31,397 nucleotides of DNA from positions 1-31,397 of the forward strand of contig VDMD01000219.1 of the NCBI GenBank assembly GCA_007026445.1. Direction: 5' to 3'. Of the stretch, positions 1 to 8,874 are shown in pieces. The notes beneath the pieces were generated by a model that searched no databases, was not told where the DNA came from, and worked only from the letters and a program-made list of their open reading frames with translations. The position numbers were made by a program, and so were the translations under genes. This DNA is from Schizophyllum amplum. Its lineage: Eukaryota; Basidiomycota; Agaricomycetes; Agaricales; Schizophyllaceae. Each line of letters starts with the position of its first letter. The first letter of the stretch is position 1.

Positions 1-599
1 GGCGCCGCCGACGAGTTCAGACGCACGAGCAGCGACTTGGGAACGCGCGACAGCGCGCGGGGGATAACATCACGAATGTGGTTGGAGGAACGCTGTCTTG
101 CCTTTCGCAGAAGCACGCTCCGGCGGCCGGGATCGTTTCCCGGCTCCCGGCGCCTTGGTTCCCACGGTTCAACTTTCGCTCTCTCTCGCTCACAGCCATA
201 GATACTTGCAGTTTCCATGTCCGTGTGTCTTTATGTATCCTAAGTCCAGCTCCTGTACATGTCGGTAAGCGTAAAAATACATTTAGTCTGTCTACACCTA
301 CGCCCGCTCCCGACAGGACAGGAGCTTTCGACAACTAAAGCGAAGTAAAGTAGGGACAATGAAGAAGAAAAGAGCAGAAGGTATGCGACTAGGGATGCGA
401 GCGCACAAGAACATCGTTACGAGTAACTTGGGCATTGACTCGATGCTACCACCGGGGTCCGAGGCAAAGATGCAGTGCGATAAGAAACATTGAAATAAGG
501 GAATGAGTGTGCGATGCCGAAGACAGAGTGAGAAAGCTAAAGGAGTGTGTGTATGTGCGAGGTCCCACGCAGTGACATAGGTCAACAGCAATCAAGAGT
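1..599. other. 3' flank of the kinase gene; possible tail of a neighbouring plus-strand gene
   Basis: No protein family is recognisable here. Plus frame 1 is open from the window edge to a TAG at about 198-200, and frame 3 from the edge to about 338. Either could be the last coding stretch or 3' UTR of a plus-strand gene that starts outside the window and converges on the kinase. The kinase 3' UTR should also lie here. Nothing supports an independent complete gene. Confidence 0.3.
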
Positions 600-3500
600 T
601 TATCGCGTGGCGATGACAGCGACATGGGTGATGGAGGTGCGTCCCCGCCGCAAACAGCTTCTAGATGTGAGAATGCGGCAAGGCTGGGGTGATGAGGACA
701 TGCGTTGGTCAGGCATAGGGGACTGCATTGTTAACGTTAGCCAGAACATCCGAGACGGACGGTCAATGGTACTCACGACTTTGAAGATGGGGTTGATGGC
801 TGACTTGGGCAACTCATTGCCATGCGCGTGGTACTCGTAGGGGCTGTATTGGCCGTTCGGATGCAGACGCGTTGGGTCAGCCGGTAGGGAGATGAATGAC
901 GGCGCATGATCTCGTCGTATGGACAGTCCATCTTGTGGTGGCTGGACCCAGGGCGCAGGTGAAGGCGACGGAGACAATGAAGGCGACAACGACAGCATCT
1001 GCATCGGGGGAGGGGAGATCGTCCCTGGCAATGTCGCCATAGACGCCTGATTGCGGAAGTCGTTCGACAACTGGCCGTCAAGCGACAACGAGTGCGACGA
1101 GCGCGCCCGACTGGGGGAAGTCGTCCGAGGTTCGGACCGACGACGCGGTAGACTGGGTCATCTGTCGTATCTCGAAGAGACTTGGTCGATTGCGCAGCTG
1201 CGAAGGTCCAGGATCGCTGCCCACCAGAAGCGAACGAGATGGCGGATACACAGCCGATGCTGTGCACGTCCGACGACGACATTGAATGCTGGTCGTCGAT
1301 ATCGAACTCTCGGGACGTGCTTTGAAGTGTCTCTCCGTTTCGCGCCGCAGTCGGGGATCTGGACCTTCTCGAAGCGCCCGGCTGCAGCGTTCACGGTGCT
1401 CGGAGCCTTCGACTCGCCAGGCGTCTTCTTCCGCACGGGACCAGCGCCTTGACGGCTCTTGTCCGCGATATTCCCGTACGCACCGGGCTGCCAATCGATG
1501 TCGGCGCCCGGCTTCTGCTGCAGCGCCTGGTTTCGCTTCTGCATAACCGCCCGCGCCTGCTCCCTCTGCATCTTCTCGGCAAGCAAGCGACGCTGTCGAT
1601 CGGCCTCCTTCTGCAATCGCTCCGCCTCCTTCTTGTTGATCTTCTTGACCTCGGCAGGATGGAGGGAGGCCTCGCGCACGGGGGACGGCTCGCGCAGAGA
1701 TCGGCTGTCCGAGCTGGAGGACTGCGTGCGCTTCAGTGATGGCGTCGACATTGACGCAACACCCTCATCGACAGGTGGGAGACCGTTCTGATGATGCTTG
1801 TCGCCACCGAACATGCCGAGGCCCCACTTCGAGCGCTTGCTACCAAAGCCCAACGAGCCAAATTTGCCGGGCTTGTTCGCAGGCACGTCCTGTATGGGAG
1901 GCTCTTGCTCCACGGGACCGCGTGCAGGAAATTCTGGCGCAATCGGGGAGCTCTGAATCTCCATGGGCTGAGCGTACTCCGCCTGCGGTGTAACGTCCAT
2001 GTTGTAGTCGGAAATCCCAGGAGGCTGTATGCGATCCCCGCTCCAGACAGACGACGCGACAGCGGGCCGTGCTCGTGTCTCCTCGCGAATGATGTCGGAC
2101 GAGTTTGAGCGTTGCTGGTACATGCGCCCATCGTGCGTATACTCCGAAGTCTTGCTGGATGATGATAGTGAAGTTGAGGAGGGGTAAAAAGCAGCACGGT
2201 GTGTTGTTGTTGCAGCATCGGGGACTCGGTTTGGGTGTGAGCGGGAGGATGAGTACGCATCGGTGACGACTGGTAGAGGCGTCAACACTTGGAGTCCGTG
2301 GGGGAATGGGATGTTGTTCCGCGACGTCGTTTCCAACAGATATGGGTGCGTGAGGCACTGGAAGCTCGTCAGACGACGGTCGGGGTCGTATCTCAGCAGG
2401 TCCCTGATGCAGTCGACCAGTGATGGCGGTACAGATTTGTCGAATAGTTGGCGGATGTCCCGGGGTTGAATCTATGGCAAGGTTCATATGCGTTGCGCGA
2501 AACAGACGCGTCTCGCCAAACTCACCTTCGGGAACATGAAGCCAACCGCCTTCGCCATCTTGATACCCCGAGGCCAAGCGCCGCCTCCAAGCAAATTTCC
2601 ACCAGAGTCCGGCCCGTACGAGTCGCTAGGGTCTCCCAGTATCTCGCATATCCTCGCCACTTGATCAACTTGGTCGGCGCCAGGAAAGAGAGGGCGTAGG
2701 TTGACGAGTTCGGCCATGATGGTCCCAGGGCCCACATGTCGACGGGATTGGAATAGTCCCTGCTCATCAACAGCACCTCCGGCGCACGGTACCATCGAGT
2801 GGAGACATATTCGGTATAGGGCGGTTTACTGTTGGTTTCTCGCGCTAGACCGAAGTCTGCCAACTTGATGATGGCGACGACATCCTTCTCCGGCGGTGCG
2901 TTCGGCGGCGCGACGGGCGATAGTGTGTTGTAATCGAAGAGTCCCGTCGTCGTCACCAGGACATTCTCCGGCTTCATGTCGCGATGGAAGTAGCCCGCTG
3001 CATGAATGTGGTACAGGCCTGAGCATATTTGCCGGAATATCGAGGATACGAGGCCTCCAGCAAGAGCTCGCCCCTTCCTGGCCTTGATGAGGTGGTAGAG
3101 ATTGCCCTCCATGGACTCGAACACGAAGTAGAGTTCCTTCGTGGCGGGCATGAGGAAAAAGTCGTAGAGGGGTATGATGTTTGGGTGAAATGGTATAGCG
3201 CGCAGAGACTGGGGAGGCATTAGAGTCGGCACAAATGCTGAAGTGAGCGGGACGCACCTGCAGCTCTTTGAGTCTCTGGCATTCGTCCCAGCCTCCCTCC
3301 CACTTCTTCTTCATCCGCTTGACGGCTACCAGCCGCTTCCCGTTCCACTCCGGCCGGGCGCCACCCGCCTGCATGGGGGATAGCGGTGTATTCGGGGGTA
3401 GCGTCCCATGCCAATCGCACAGCCAGACTGTACCAAAGGATCCGTCTCCCAAGACCTTGAGAGGCGTGTATGATCGAGTAGAGCCTAAAATAATGTTAGC

Positions 3501-3824
3501 GAGGGGTACGCGGCGAGCGGATGGTAACGGACTTGATTGAGAGGATCCAACGACGAGGCGGTCGTTCTCAATGTGGACCGAGGGGACGCCGACGACGTGG
3601 ACGGGCTGCTTGGGAGCCGCATTCGCTTGCGACGGCCGTTGCTGGTGTTGTGGCTGCTGTGGCTGGTGCTGCTGCTGATGGTGGGGCTGGGGGTGGTGAT
3701 GCTGACTCGGCTGCTGCTGCTGCTGGGGTTGATGGCCGTTGGGCAGGGCGTAGACGGCATTGGGAATGACGGAGGGGTCATAGTGATTATGGCCTTGGTG
3801 GACATGAGTTGAGGTAGCGTACAT
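600..3824 (-). CDS. IME2: Ime2/MAK-family (CMGC, RCK-type) serine/threonine protein kinase
   Basis: A protein kinase of the fungal Ime2/Crk1 and animal MAK/ICK group, which controls meiosis, mating or morphogenesis. The start ATG is at 3822-3824. Inferred exons are 3533-3824, 3258-3484, 2526-3208, 777-2471 and one from 722 down to about 600. The N-terminus is Q/H-rich. The catalytic domain shows the P-loop LGDGSFGTVWL, the lysine in VAVKRM, HRDMKPEN, DFGLA, and an activation loop with TEY followed by VSTRWYRAPE; MAK kinases usually have TDY. There is an insert of about 25 residues between the P-loop and the lysine strand. A basic, glutamine-rich C-terminal extension ends in a serine/proline-rich conserved tail. 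The frame breaks near 2722-2730, 1303-1320, 1218-1224 and 1112-1118, yet the family sequence resumes each time. The last-exon frame and exact stop are uncertain. Family assignment is firm; orthology to Ime2 is likely. Confidence 0.88.
3626..3735 (-). repeat. Low-complexity CAG/CAC-type tract coding Gln/His-rich segment
   Basis: Inside kinase exon 1 the minus strand is an imperfect run of CAG, CAA, CAC and CAT codons. It gives a segment of about 35 residues made almost only of Q, H and P. Such tracts are prone to length change and usually form disordered or prion-like regions. On the plus strand the same DNA reads as a Leu/Val-rich shadow frame with no other support. Confidence 0.8.
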
Positions 3825-4664
3825 GATACGCCTGGCATTGCCCAGGACCAGGAATACTGGGTTAGCGGAATTTTACAACTCGATGGGGAGGACCGGCGGC
3901 TAGAGGGTGAACATAAGATATGGGGGCGGGGGCAGCAGGGCAAGGAGCGGAGCGGAGGAGCTGGGGAGCTCTGCGGCCAACAGCGAGGACGTTGGGCGAC
4001 GCGACGAGCAGAGCAGCGGCGACAACGACGGGGTCGACGACTGAATTCGAAAGCGTCGGATGCAGAGGGCACAGATCGCGGCGAATTCATGCACGTGCCC
4101 CGCCCGGCTGCTTGTTCCGGCAGTAAACCAGCTCGCGCTCGCGAGAACAAAAGCGCTTCTCTGACGCCGGCACCCACAATTCAACATCGTAATCGGCTAC
4201 TCTATCAAAATTATGGGCGGCGGTATGCTCCTCGTGAACCCGACGTTCGACTCGTCACCCGGGGCACAAACAGCAGCGGCGTCTCACCAGCGCGTAAGTA
4301 ATGGCGGGCGCCGGGCGCTTTTCAAGCATCTCATCACAGCCATCGTCCATGCCCGCCGCCCGGGCTCACAACCCCCTCCGCTTGTCTCGACTGATGGACG
4401 ATAGCTTCGAAGCTGATGCGGGTGGCTCAAACGATTCCAACATCAAATACTGCATTCATTGCCCTTCTTTTCGGCCACCAGCCTCAGATGGGTGCATGTC
4501 GGCCGTCGAACCAGTCCGCGCTAGAACCCTGCGCTCTGGACGCGGAAGCTTCCTCGCGGCTGACCGACGGAATGCGTGCAGCGGCAGCCCCGGCGCGACG
4601 ACAGCATCCATCTGCGTTTTACACTCGTACACATATACTACAACATCCTGAATGAACGACGGCT
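3825..4664. other. Intergenic region: kinase upstream sequence and PRPP synthetase 3' flank
   Basis: About 840 bp separates the kinase start from the stop of the next minus-strand gene. It should hold the kinase promoter and 5' leader. The minus strand reads a C/T-rich stretch at about 3900-3960 and has a CTAACCCAG acceptor-like site at about 3860, so a 5' UTR intron just upstream of the kinase ATG is possible. The right half contains the weak small-gene candidate listed separately. No transposon remnant or RNA gene is visible. Confidence 0.5.
4213..4651 (+). CDS. Candidate small two-exon gene, unknown protein
   Basis: I do not recognise this protein. An ATG at 4213 opens exactly 27 codons (MGGGMLLVNPTF at the N-terminus). 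A strong GTAAGT donor follows at 4294, and a CACAG acceptor ends at 4339, giving a 46-nt intron typical of this locus. Reading stays in phase from 4340 to a stop at 4649-4651, for a product of about 130 residues. An additional intron (about 4420-4480, ending CCACCAG) is possible and would change the C-terminus. The product has no clear domain, signal peptide or membrane segment. It would end 13 bp from the convergent PRPP synthetase stop. The correctly sized intron is the only real support, so this may be kinase promoter sequence instead. Confidence 0.25.
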
Positions 4665-5956
4665 CTAATACGGTACCTCGTGGAACAACTTCGAGACACT
4701 CTCGCCGTAGTGGCTCCTCCTGATGACCTCTCCCAGAACAACGCCGATGTCGATGACTTCGATCTTTGGGCATTTCGCCTTGTTCTCCGCTTGCGGAAGA
4801 GTGTTGGTCACTATGAGCTTTTCGAGCGCGCTGTCCTGCACCGTCTGCAGCGCGCTGCCGCTAAGGATCCCATGGGTAACGATAGCGTAGCACTTCGCTG
4901 CTCCCGCTTCCGCTAAATGCTGCGCCGCCAGACATAAAGTTCCACAGGTGTCGGCCATGTCGTCAACCAGGATGGCTGTCTTGTCTCGCACATGACCGAC
5001 AGGACCATTCGCGAGACCTCGTTCGCCTTCTTGCGTTCTTTGTGGAAGAGCGCAAATTCTACACCAAGTCGATCCGCGATCGATGTGGCCCTAAAGCAGT
5101 CTCAGTGCCACGCCCGAAGCATAGCCGAGGAAGAAGGAGATGCGTACCGCTTAGCGCCTCCTGCATCCGGGGAGACTATAACGATCTCGTCTAAGTTGAA
5201 GTTGGAGCGTATGTAAAGGATAGCGGATGGCTCTGCGTAGAGCTTTGTGCATGTTGGACTCAGAGATCACCCTGCGGCAGGATGAGAGCGACTTACGCTA
5301 CATCGCAAACGAGCATTAGCGTTCAATGTAACGCAGATGGACAAGGTTGCACTCACTTGTCGACCGGAACGTCGAAGAACCCTTGTATTTGCGACGCGTG
5401 CAAGTCCATTGTCTGGTCGATGACGTCGGAAGGTTGTCCGAACATGAAGGGGCTTCACTCACGATAACGTGGTCGCAGCCGGCCTTCTGCAGCATATTAG
5501 CCACCAGCTTCGCCGTGATAGGCGCGCGACTCTTGTCCTTCTTGTCCTGCCGTGCGTAGGGAAAGAGGGGAAGGACGGCGGTGATGCGCTTCGCACTGGC
5601 GATCTTGCAGGCGTGAATCATGATGCACATCTCCATGAGCGCGGTGTTGACCGCGCCGCAGCCGGTGTTGACGATGTACACGTCGTCTTCGCGCACGGAC
5701 TCGCCGATGTGGACTTCGGTTTCGCCAATGCCGCTGCGAGTGATCTCTGCAGTGGAGAGGGGGAGGCCGATTCTGGTTGGCGCAGTCAGCGGGCTGGAGT
5801 ACAGGGAATGCAGATAGACTGCACACCGTCTTGCGATGATGCCTGCCAGCTCTGGATGGCTAGTACCTGGGGGATGTGTGTTCAGTGGCGCGGGGAGCTG
5901 GAGCGGTATGGGGTATGCGCACCAGAGAATATCTTGATGCCGCCGCCGTTCAACAT
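4665..5956 (-). CDS. PRS: Ribose-phosphate pyrophosphokinase (PRPP synthetase)
   Basis: Makes 5-phosphoribosyl-1-pyrophosphate from ribose 5-phosphate and ATP in the cytosol, feeding purine, pyrimidine, NAD, His and Trp synthesis. ATG at 5954-5956; inferred exons 5923-5956, 5827-5866, 5463-5772, 5357-5412, 5148-5242 and 4665-5090. Visible motifs in order: [10 protein letters not shown] near the N-terminus, the ATP loop around [45 protein letters not shown], and the PRPP-binding signature [12 protein letters not shown], followed by [11 protein letters not shown] at the end. Total size is close to the usual 320 residues. A missing base near 4995-5003 splits the residues before VRDKTAIL, and the 5357/5242 junction is out of phase by one base, so the sequence as given does not translate cleanly. 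Fungi carry several PRS paralogues; I cannot say which this is. Confidence 0.93.
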
Positions 5957-6190
5957 GATGCGGGCTCTTTAGCAGGAAGAGGAGGGAGGTGTTTGGGGTG
6001 TATAGAAGGATGCTAATGTAGGTCCATGGAATGAGGAGCGGGGGGGTTGAGCAGCCTGAGGCAAGCCAGGCGGCAAGCGGTGATAATCAAAAATTTGTGG
6101 CAATTTCTTCCCACGGTTGCCGCGACCAATACCGAGCCGTCGATAGTCGGTGATGTGATTCCGTCCGGCATTGTTCTCGCCACAGTGACA
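5957..6190. promoter_or_regulatory. Shared divergent promoter, PRPP synthetase / ARMT1-like gene
   Basis: The two start codons face away from each other across 234 bp, so both 5' leaders and promoters must lie here unless the genes overlap at their 5' ends. The stretch has a G-run at about 6041-6047 and an A/T-rich patch (about 6084-6097). I cannot assign a defined binding site or TATA box. Confidence 0.5.
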
Positions 6191-8254
6191 ATGGCCTTCA
6201 CGCCTCCGCCGCCCTACGACCCCACCGACAAGAACGGGTGGGAGATCAGTGTCGCATAACACAGTGGAGACTCATGTACTCAATAGCTTCTCTTACAAGA
6301 CTGTAAACACCCGCTGGCCCGTCATCTTGACTGGTGTCATCGATACTGTCTGCAACTTCAATCATGAACTGCATGTCCAAGCCGCAGATGAGGCGACTGC
6401 AAAGGCCAATGCGGACAAGATCGCTCAAGGGAGGTCCATCATTGAACAGATAGCAAGCTAAAGTACGAGATGGCCCGCGACAAGGAGCTGCAGTACGTCG
6501 ACTGGTCTCTTATGAGGGCCCATGCGCTCATGCTACTACTTCAGGACTCTGTATGACGACGGGGAACCTCACGTCGAGTTATACAACTCCCAACTTGAGG
6601 AACTCAAGAAGGAGGGCAAAATACATGGTACACGGCGCCGTGGCTGTTCGCGGAGTGCTACCTGTCCGTAAAGACGCTTCATGTCCATATGCCACTCATG
6701 AACCACCGTTCAGATACCGCCTCTTGCGCAACTACTTTTTGGCTGCGAAGTGGACCGACTATGACCCATTCTTCAAGCAAAAGATCGACACTTTTCGAAG
6801 AGCTCCGTTGCCGTACTCCGTGAGTTGCTGAGCGCGCCACGAATTCACAACCACTAAATCGGGCACAGAGCTATCTGCCACCCTACACAAATTTGAGGCA
6901 TCCCCCACGTCCGACCCTGCCGACTTAGAGATCCTGTTCAAGGAAATGATACAGATGTGCCTTTGGGGCAACGCCACGGATCTTTCCCTCCTCACCCACC
7001 TCACACTCGATGACATCGCCCGGCTTCAATCAGTAGGGCATGAAGAGCAAGAGAAGCGTTCGCAGTTCATCTTGCGTGACGACCAGCATGCAATCTGGCA
7101 ACGACTGCAAAATCTGGGAAGCAGGAAGCGCATCGACTTCGTCCTGGACAATGGCGAGTGTTCATCTGCTCCTCGCCTACAGCCAAATTAACCTTTGATA
7201 AATCAAGCTGGCTTTGAGGTGCGCATAACCGCCTGAAGGCGTTCGCATGTTAATCTCCGCGCTTCACCAGGTCTTCACCGACCTTGTTTTCGCCGATTTC
7301 CTCGTCACGTACACACCTTACGTGGACAAAGTCGTCTTCCAGTGCGTTGTCACCGCGTGTAGCCATAGCCTTTCTTCTCAATTTACTGTCCAGTCCCAAG
7401 CTGATCCCTTGGTTCGTATCCGACGTGACGCCGCCTGACTTCAACGCGGCCATCGAAGCGTTAACCCGGGCCGACTTCTTCCCCCCGTCTCAGGCTAGCG
7501 ACGCAGGTGCGGTGCAGCAGGTCGTTTCACGCTGGAAGAAGTACCTGGCCGACGGGACGTTCTCCTTGAGCGTCCCGCTAGACACCCCGCTGGGTGGCGC
7601 GGGCGCAAAGGGCACAAAGGCCGAATTTTGGTCCTCCCCCCATCCGTACTGGAACATGGAGACCGAGGCGCCTGCCCTTTGGCGCGAACTCCGCAACGAG
7701 AGTGGGATGGTGTTTTTCAAGGTCCGCGCTATTGCTTCTTCCTCGCACGTTGCTGACCTCTTTTACGTCCATGCAGGGTGACCTTAAGTGCGTCTCTTTC
7801 AGGCTTTGAGGGTTCGGCATAGCGTGAACCTTCCTTTAGTTATCGCAAGCTTACCGGGGACGTGAAATGGCCGGCTTCTACACCTTTCGAGGCCGCTCTT
7901 GGTACACATTGTCCTTCAACTGCCTAGGTCACTGTTTGACTTCAGTTTACAGGACCGCTGGGCGGTACAATACCTGTGGCAGCCTTACGTACCAACAAAG
8001 CCGATGTCATCGTGGGTCTTCCGGAGGACGTCGCCGCCAAGCTGGACGCCGACGAGGGCATCAAATGGAGAGTAGACGGACGGTAAGCGTCCTTTCATTC
8101 ACTTTGCCTCGGCTCTTGCAGGCGATACTTACACCATCTTGGTATCCTTTCTTGGAAATAAGTGTTCTTTATTTTCTGCTCATTATGCCAGCAAAATCAA
8201 GGGTACTAATGTCAACACAGATACGCCGTCGTCGAGTTCATGGACCGGGTGTGA
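6191..8254 (+). CDS. ARMT1: DUF89 / ARMT1-type damage-control phosphatase
   Basis: Belongs to the metal-dependent DUF89 family (yeast YMR027W, human ARMT1), which removes phosphate from harmful sugar phosphates such as fructose 1-phosphate; methyltransferase activity was also proposed. Inferred exons: 6191-6237, 6287-6492, 6545-6667, 6714-6819, 6869-7153, 7208-7218, 7271-7341, 7394-7721, 7777-7787, 7840-7901, 7953-8082 and 8221-8254. Conserved blocks appear in order: YDPTDKNG, the RWPVILTGVID block, WYTAPWLFAECYL, MIQMCLWGNATDLSLL, the metal-site motif DNAGFE (assembled across a microexon), FADFLVTYTPYVDKVVFHPK, VSDVTPPDF with a second metal-site Asp, GDLNYRKL, and a C-terminus ending YAVVEFMDRV. 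Two exons are only 11 nt. Single missing bases near 6449-6455, 6618-6621 and 6792-6800 break the frame while the family sequence continues; the 6667/6714 junction is also off by one. Size of about 450 residues fits the family. Confidence 0.92.
7154..7207 (+). other. GC-AG intron in the ARMT1-like gene
   Basis: This 54-nt intron starts GCGAGT and ends CAAG. Splicing here joins AAT-G to CT-GGC, restoring the invariant DNAGFE metal-binding motif of DUF89 proteins. No GT donor nearby would do so. GC donors are a known minor class; position +2 is the only departure from the GTGAGT consensus. Confidence 0.7.
7208..7218 (+). other. 11-nt microexon of the ARMT1-like gene
   Basis: The eleven bases CTGGCTTTGAG lie between an AAG acceptor and a GTGCGC donor, and encode the AGFE part of the catalytic DNAGFE motif. 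The downstream 52-nt intron has a GTTAAT branch-like site and ends CACCAG. Loss of this exon would remove the motif and shift the frame, so its inclusion is likely constitutive. Confidence 0.75.
7777..7787 (+). other. Second 11-nt microexon of the ARMT1-like gene
   Basis: GGTGACCTTAA, flanked by a CATGCAG acceptor and a GTGCGT donor, encodes GDL and two bases of the Asn codon in the conserved GDLNYRKL block. The following 52-nt intron ends CCTTTAG before the TATCGCAAG part. The family sequence leaves no other way to join the flanking exons. Confidence 0.75.
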
Positions 8255-8874
8255 TGATAGACGCCAGCATGGCTCACTTTGTGCGACGAAACCGCACTGT
8301 AGAATCAATGCAATCTGTAGCAAATAAAAAAGCGTCCATCTCTGAGGGTGTGCGCAACAAGCGGAATGGAAGGTCATCTGCAGCGCATGATGGAACAAGA
8401 CTCGCTCCGCAACCTTCAGTTACGAGGATCAACAATGACATTGAGAGCGCGCCTATCAAGTATTCGTACAGTAGAACAGGCCTGGAAATCGAGACGTATG
8501 TAAGAGCTGTATGCAGTGTCCCAAAGGCAAACACCTTGCACATAATGGCACAATGACGGAAGGAAAGGCAACGGAAGAGTATGTGGGGGATATATACTGT
8601 ACTGAGACCGGTTGAGTCGAGAAGATGTCGCACTGTATGTAGGTAAGCAGTCGACGAGCATGTAGATGCCGGTCGCCGCAAACGTCCCAAGATCAATGGA
8701 AACACGATAAAATATACCGACTTCGACAGCGATGATATAGACACAGGCGATAGAGGTGCGATAATGATAACCGACGAGGGGGAGGAGGTGGGTGATGCAA
8801 GCAAGATATAGACAAAGGAGCGGCCGATATGTAGGATTTATGTATGGGAGATCACAGCTACGAACCACAGATTA
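8255..8874. other. Convergent intergenic region (ARMT1-like and DCP2 3' ends)
   Basis: About 620 bp between two stop codons that face each other. Apart from the AATAAA noted separately, it shows only long open frames on both strands with no recognisable family, including a minus frame running directly behind the Dcp2 stop (8416-8868). I take all of it as 3' UTR and spacer. Confidence 0.55.
8323..8328 (+). terminator. AATAAA poly(A) signal candidate for the ARMT1-like gene
   Basis: A perfect AATAAA lies about 70 bp past the ARMT1-like stop codon in an A-rich context, a suitable distance for 3'-end processing. Fungal signals are loose, so this is positional inference. Confidence 0.45.

Noticed and set aside
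600..3824. Kinase as a true pseudogene
   Set aside because: All catalytic motifs are intact and the frame breaks are of the same single-base type as in essential neighbours, so a consensus error is simpler than selective decay.
7867..8556. Plus-strand open frame of 229 codons
   Set aside because: It reads across the last ARMT1-like exons in the wrong frame and through their introns; the correct frame carries the conserved GDLNYRKL to FMDRV segment.
8416..8868. Minus-strand open frame of 150 codons directly behind the Dcp2 stop
   Set aside because: Hydrophobic, Tyr/Leu-rich translation with no family resemblance in pyrimidine-rich 3' UTR sequence. The Dcp2 tail ends naturally at LSRML.
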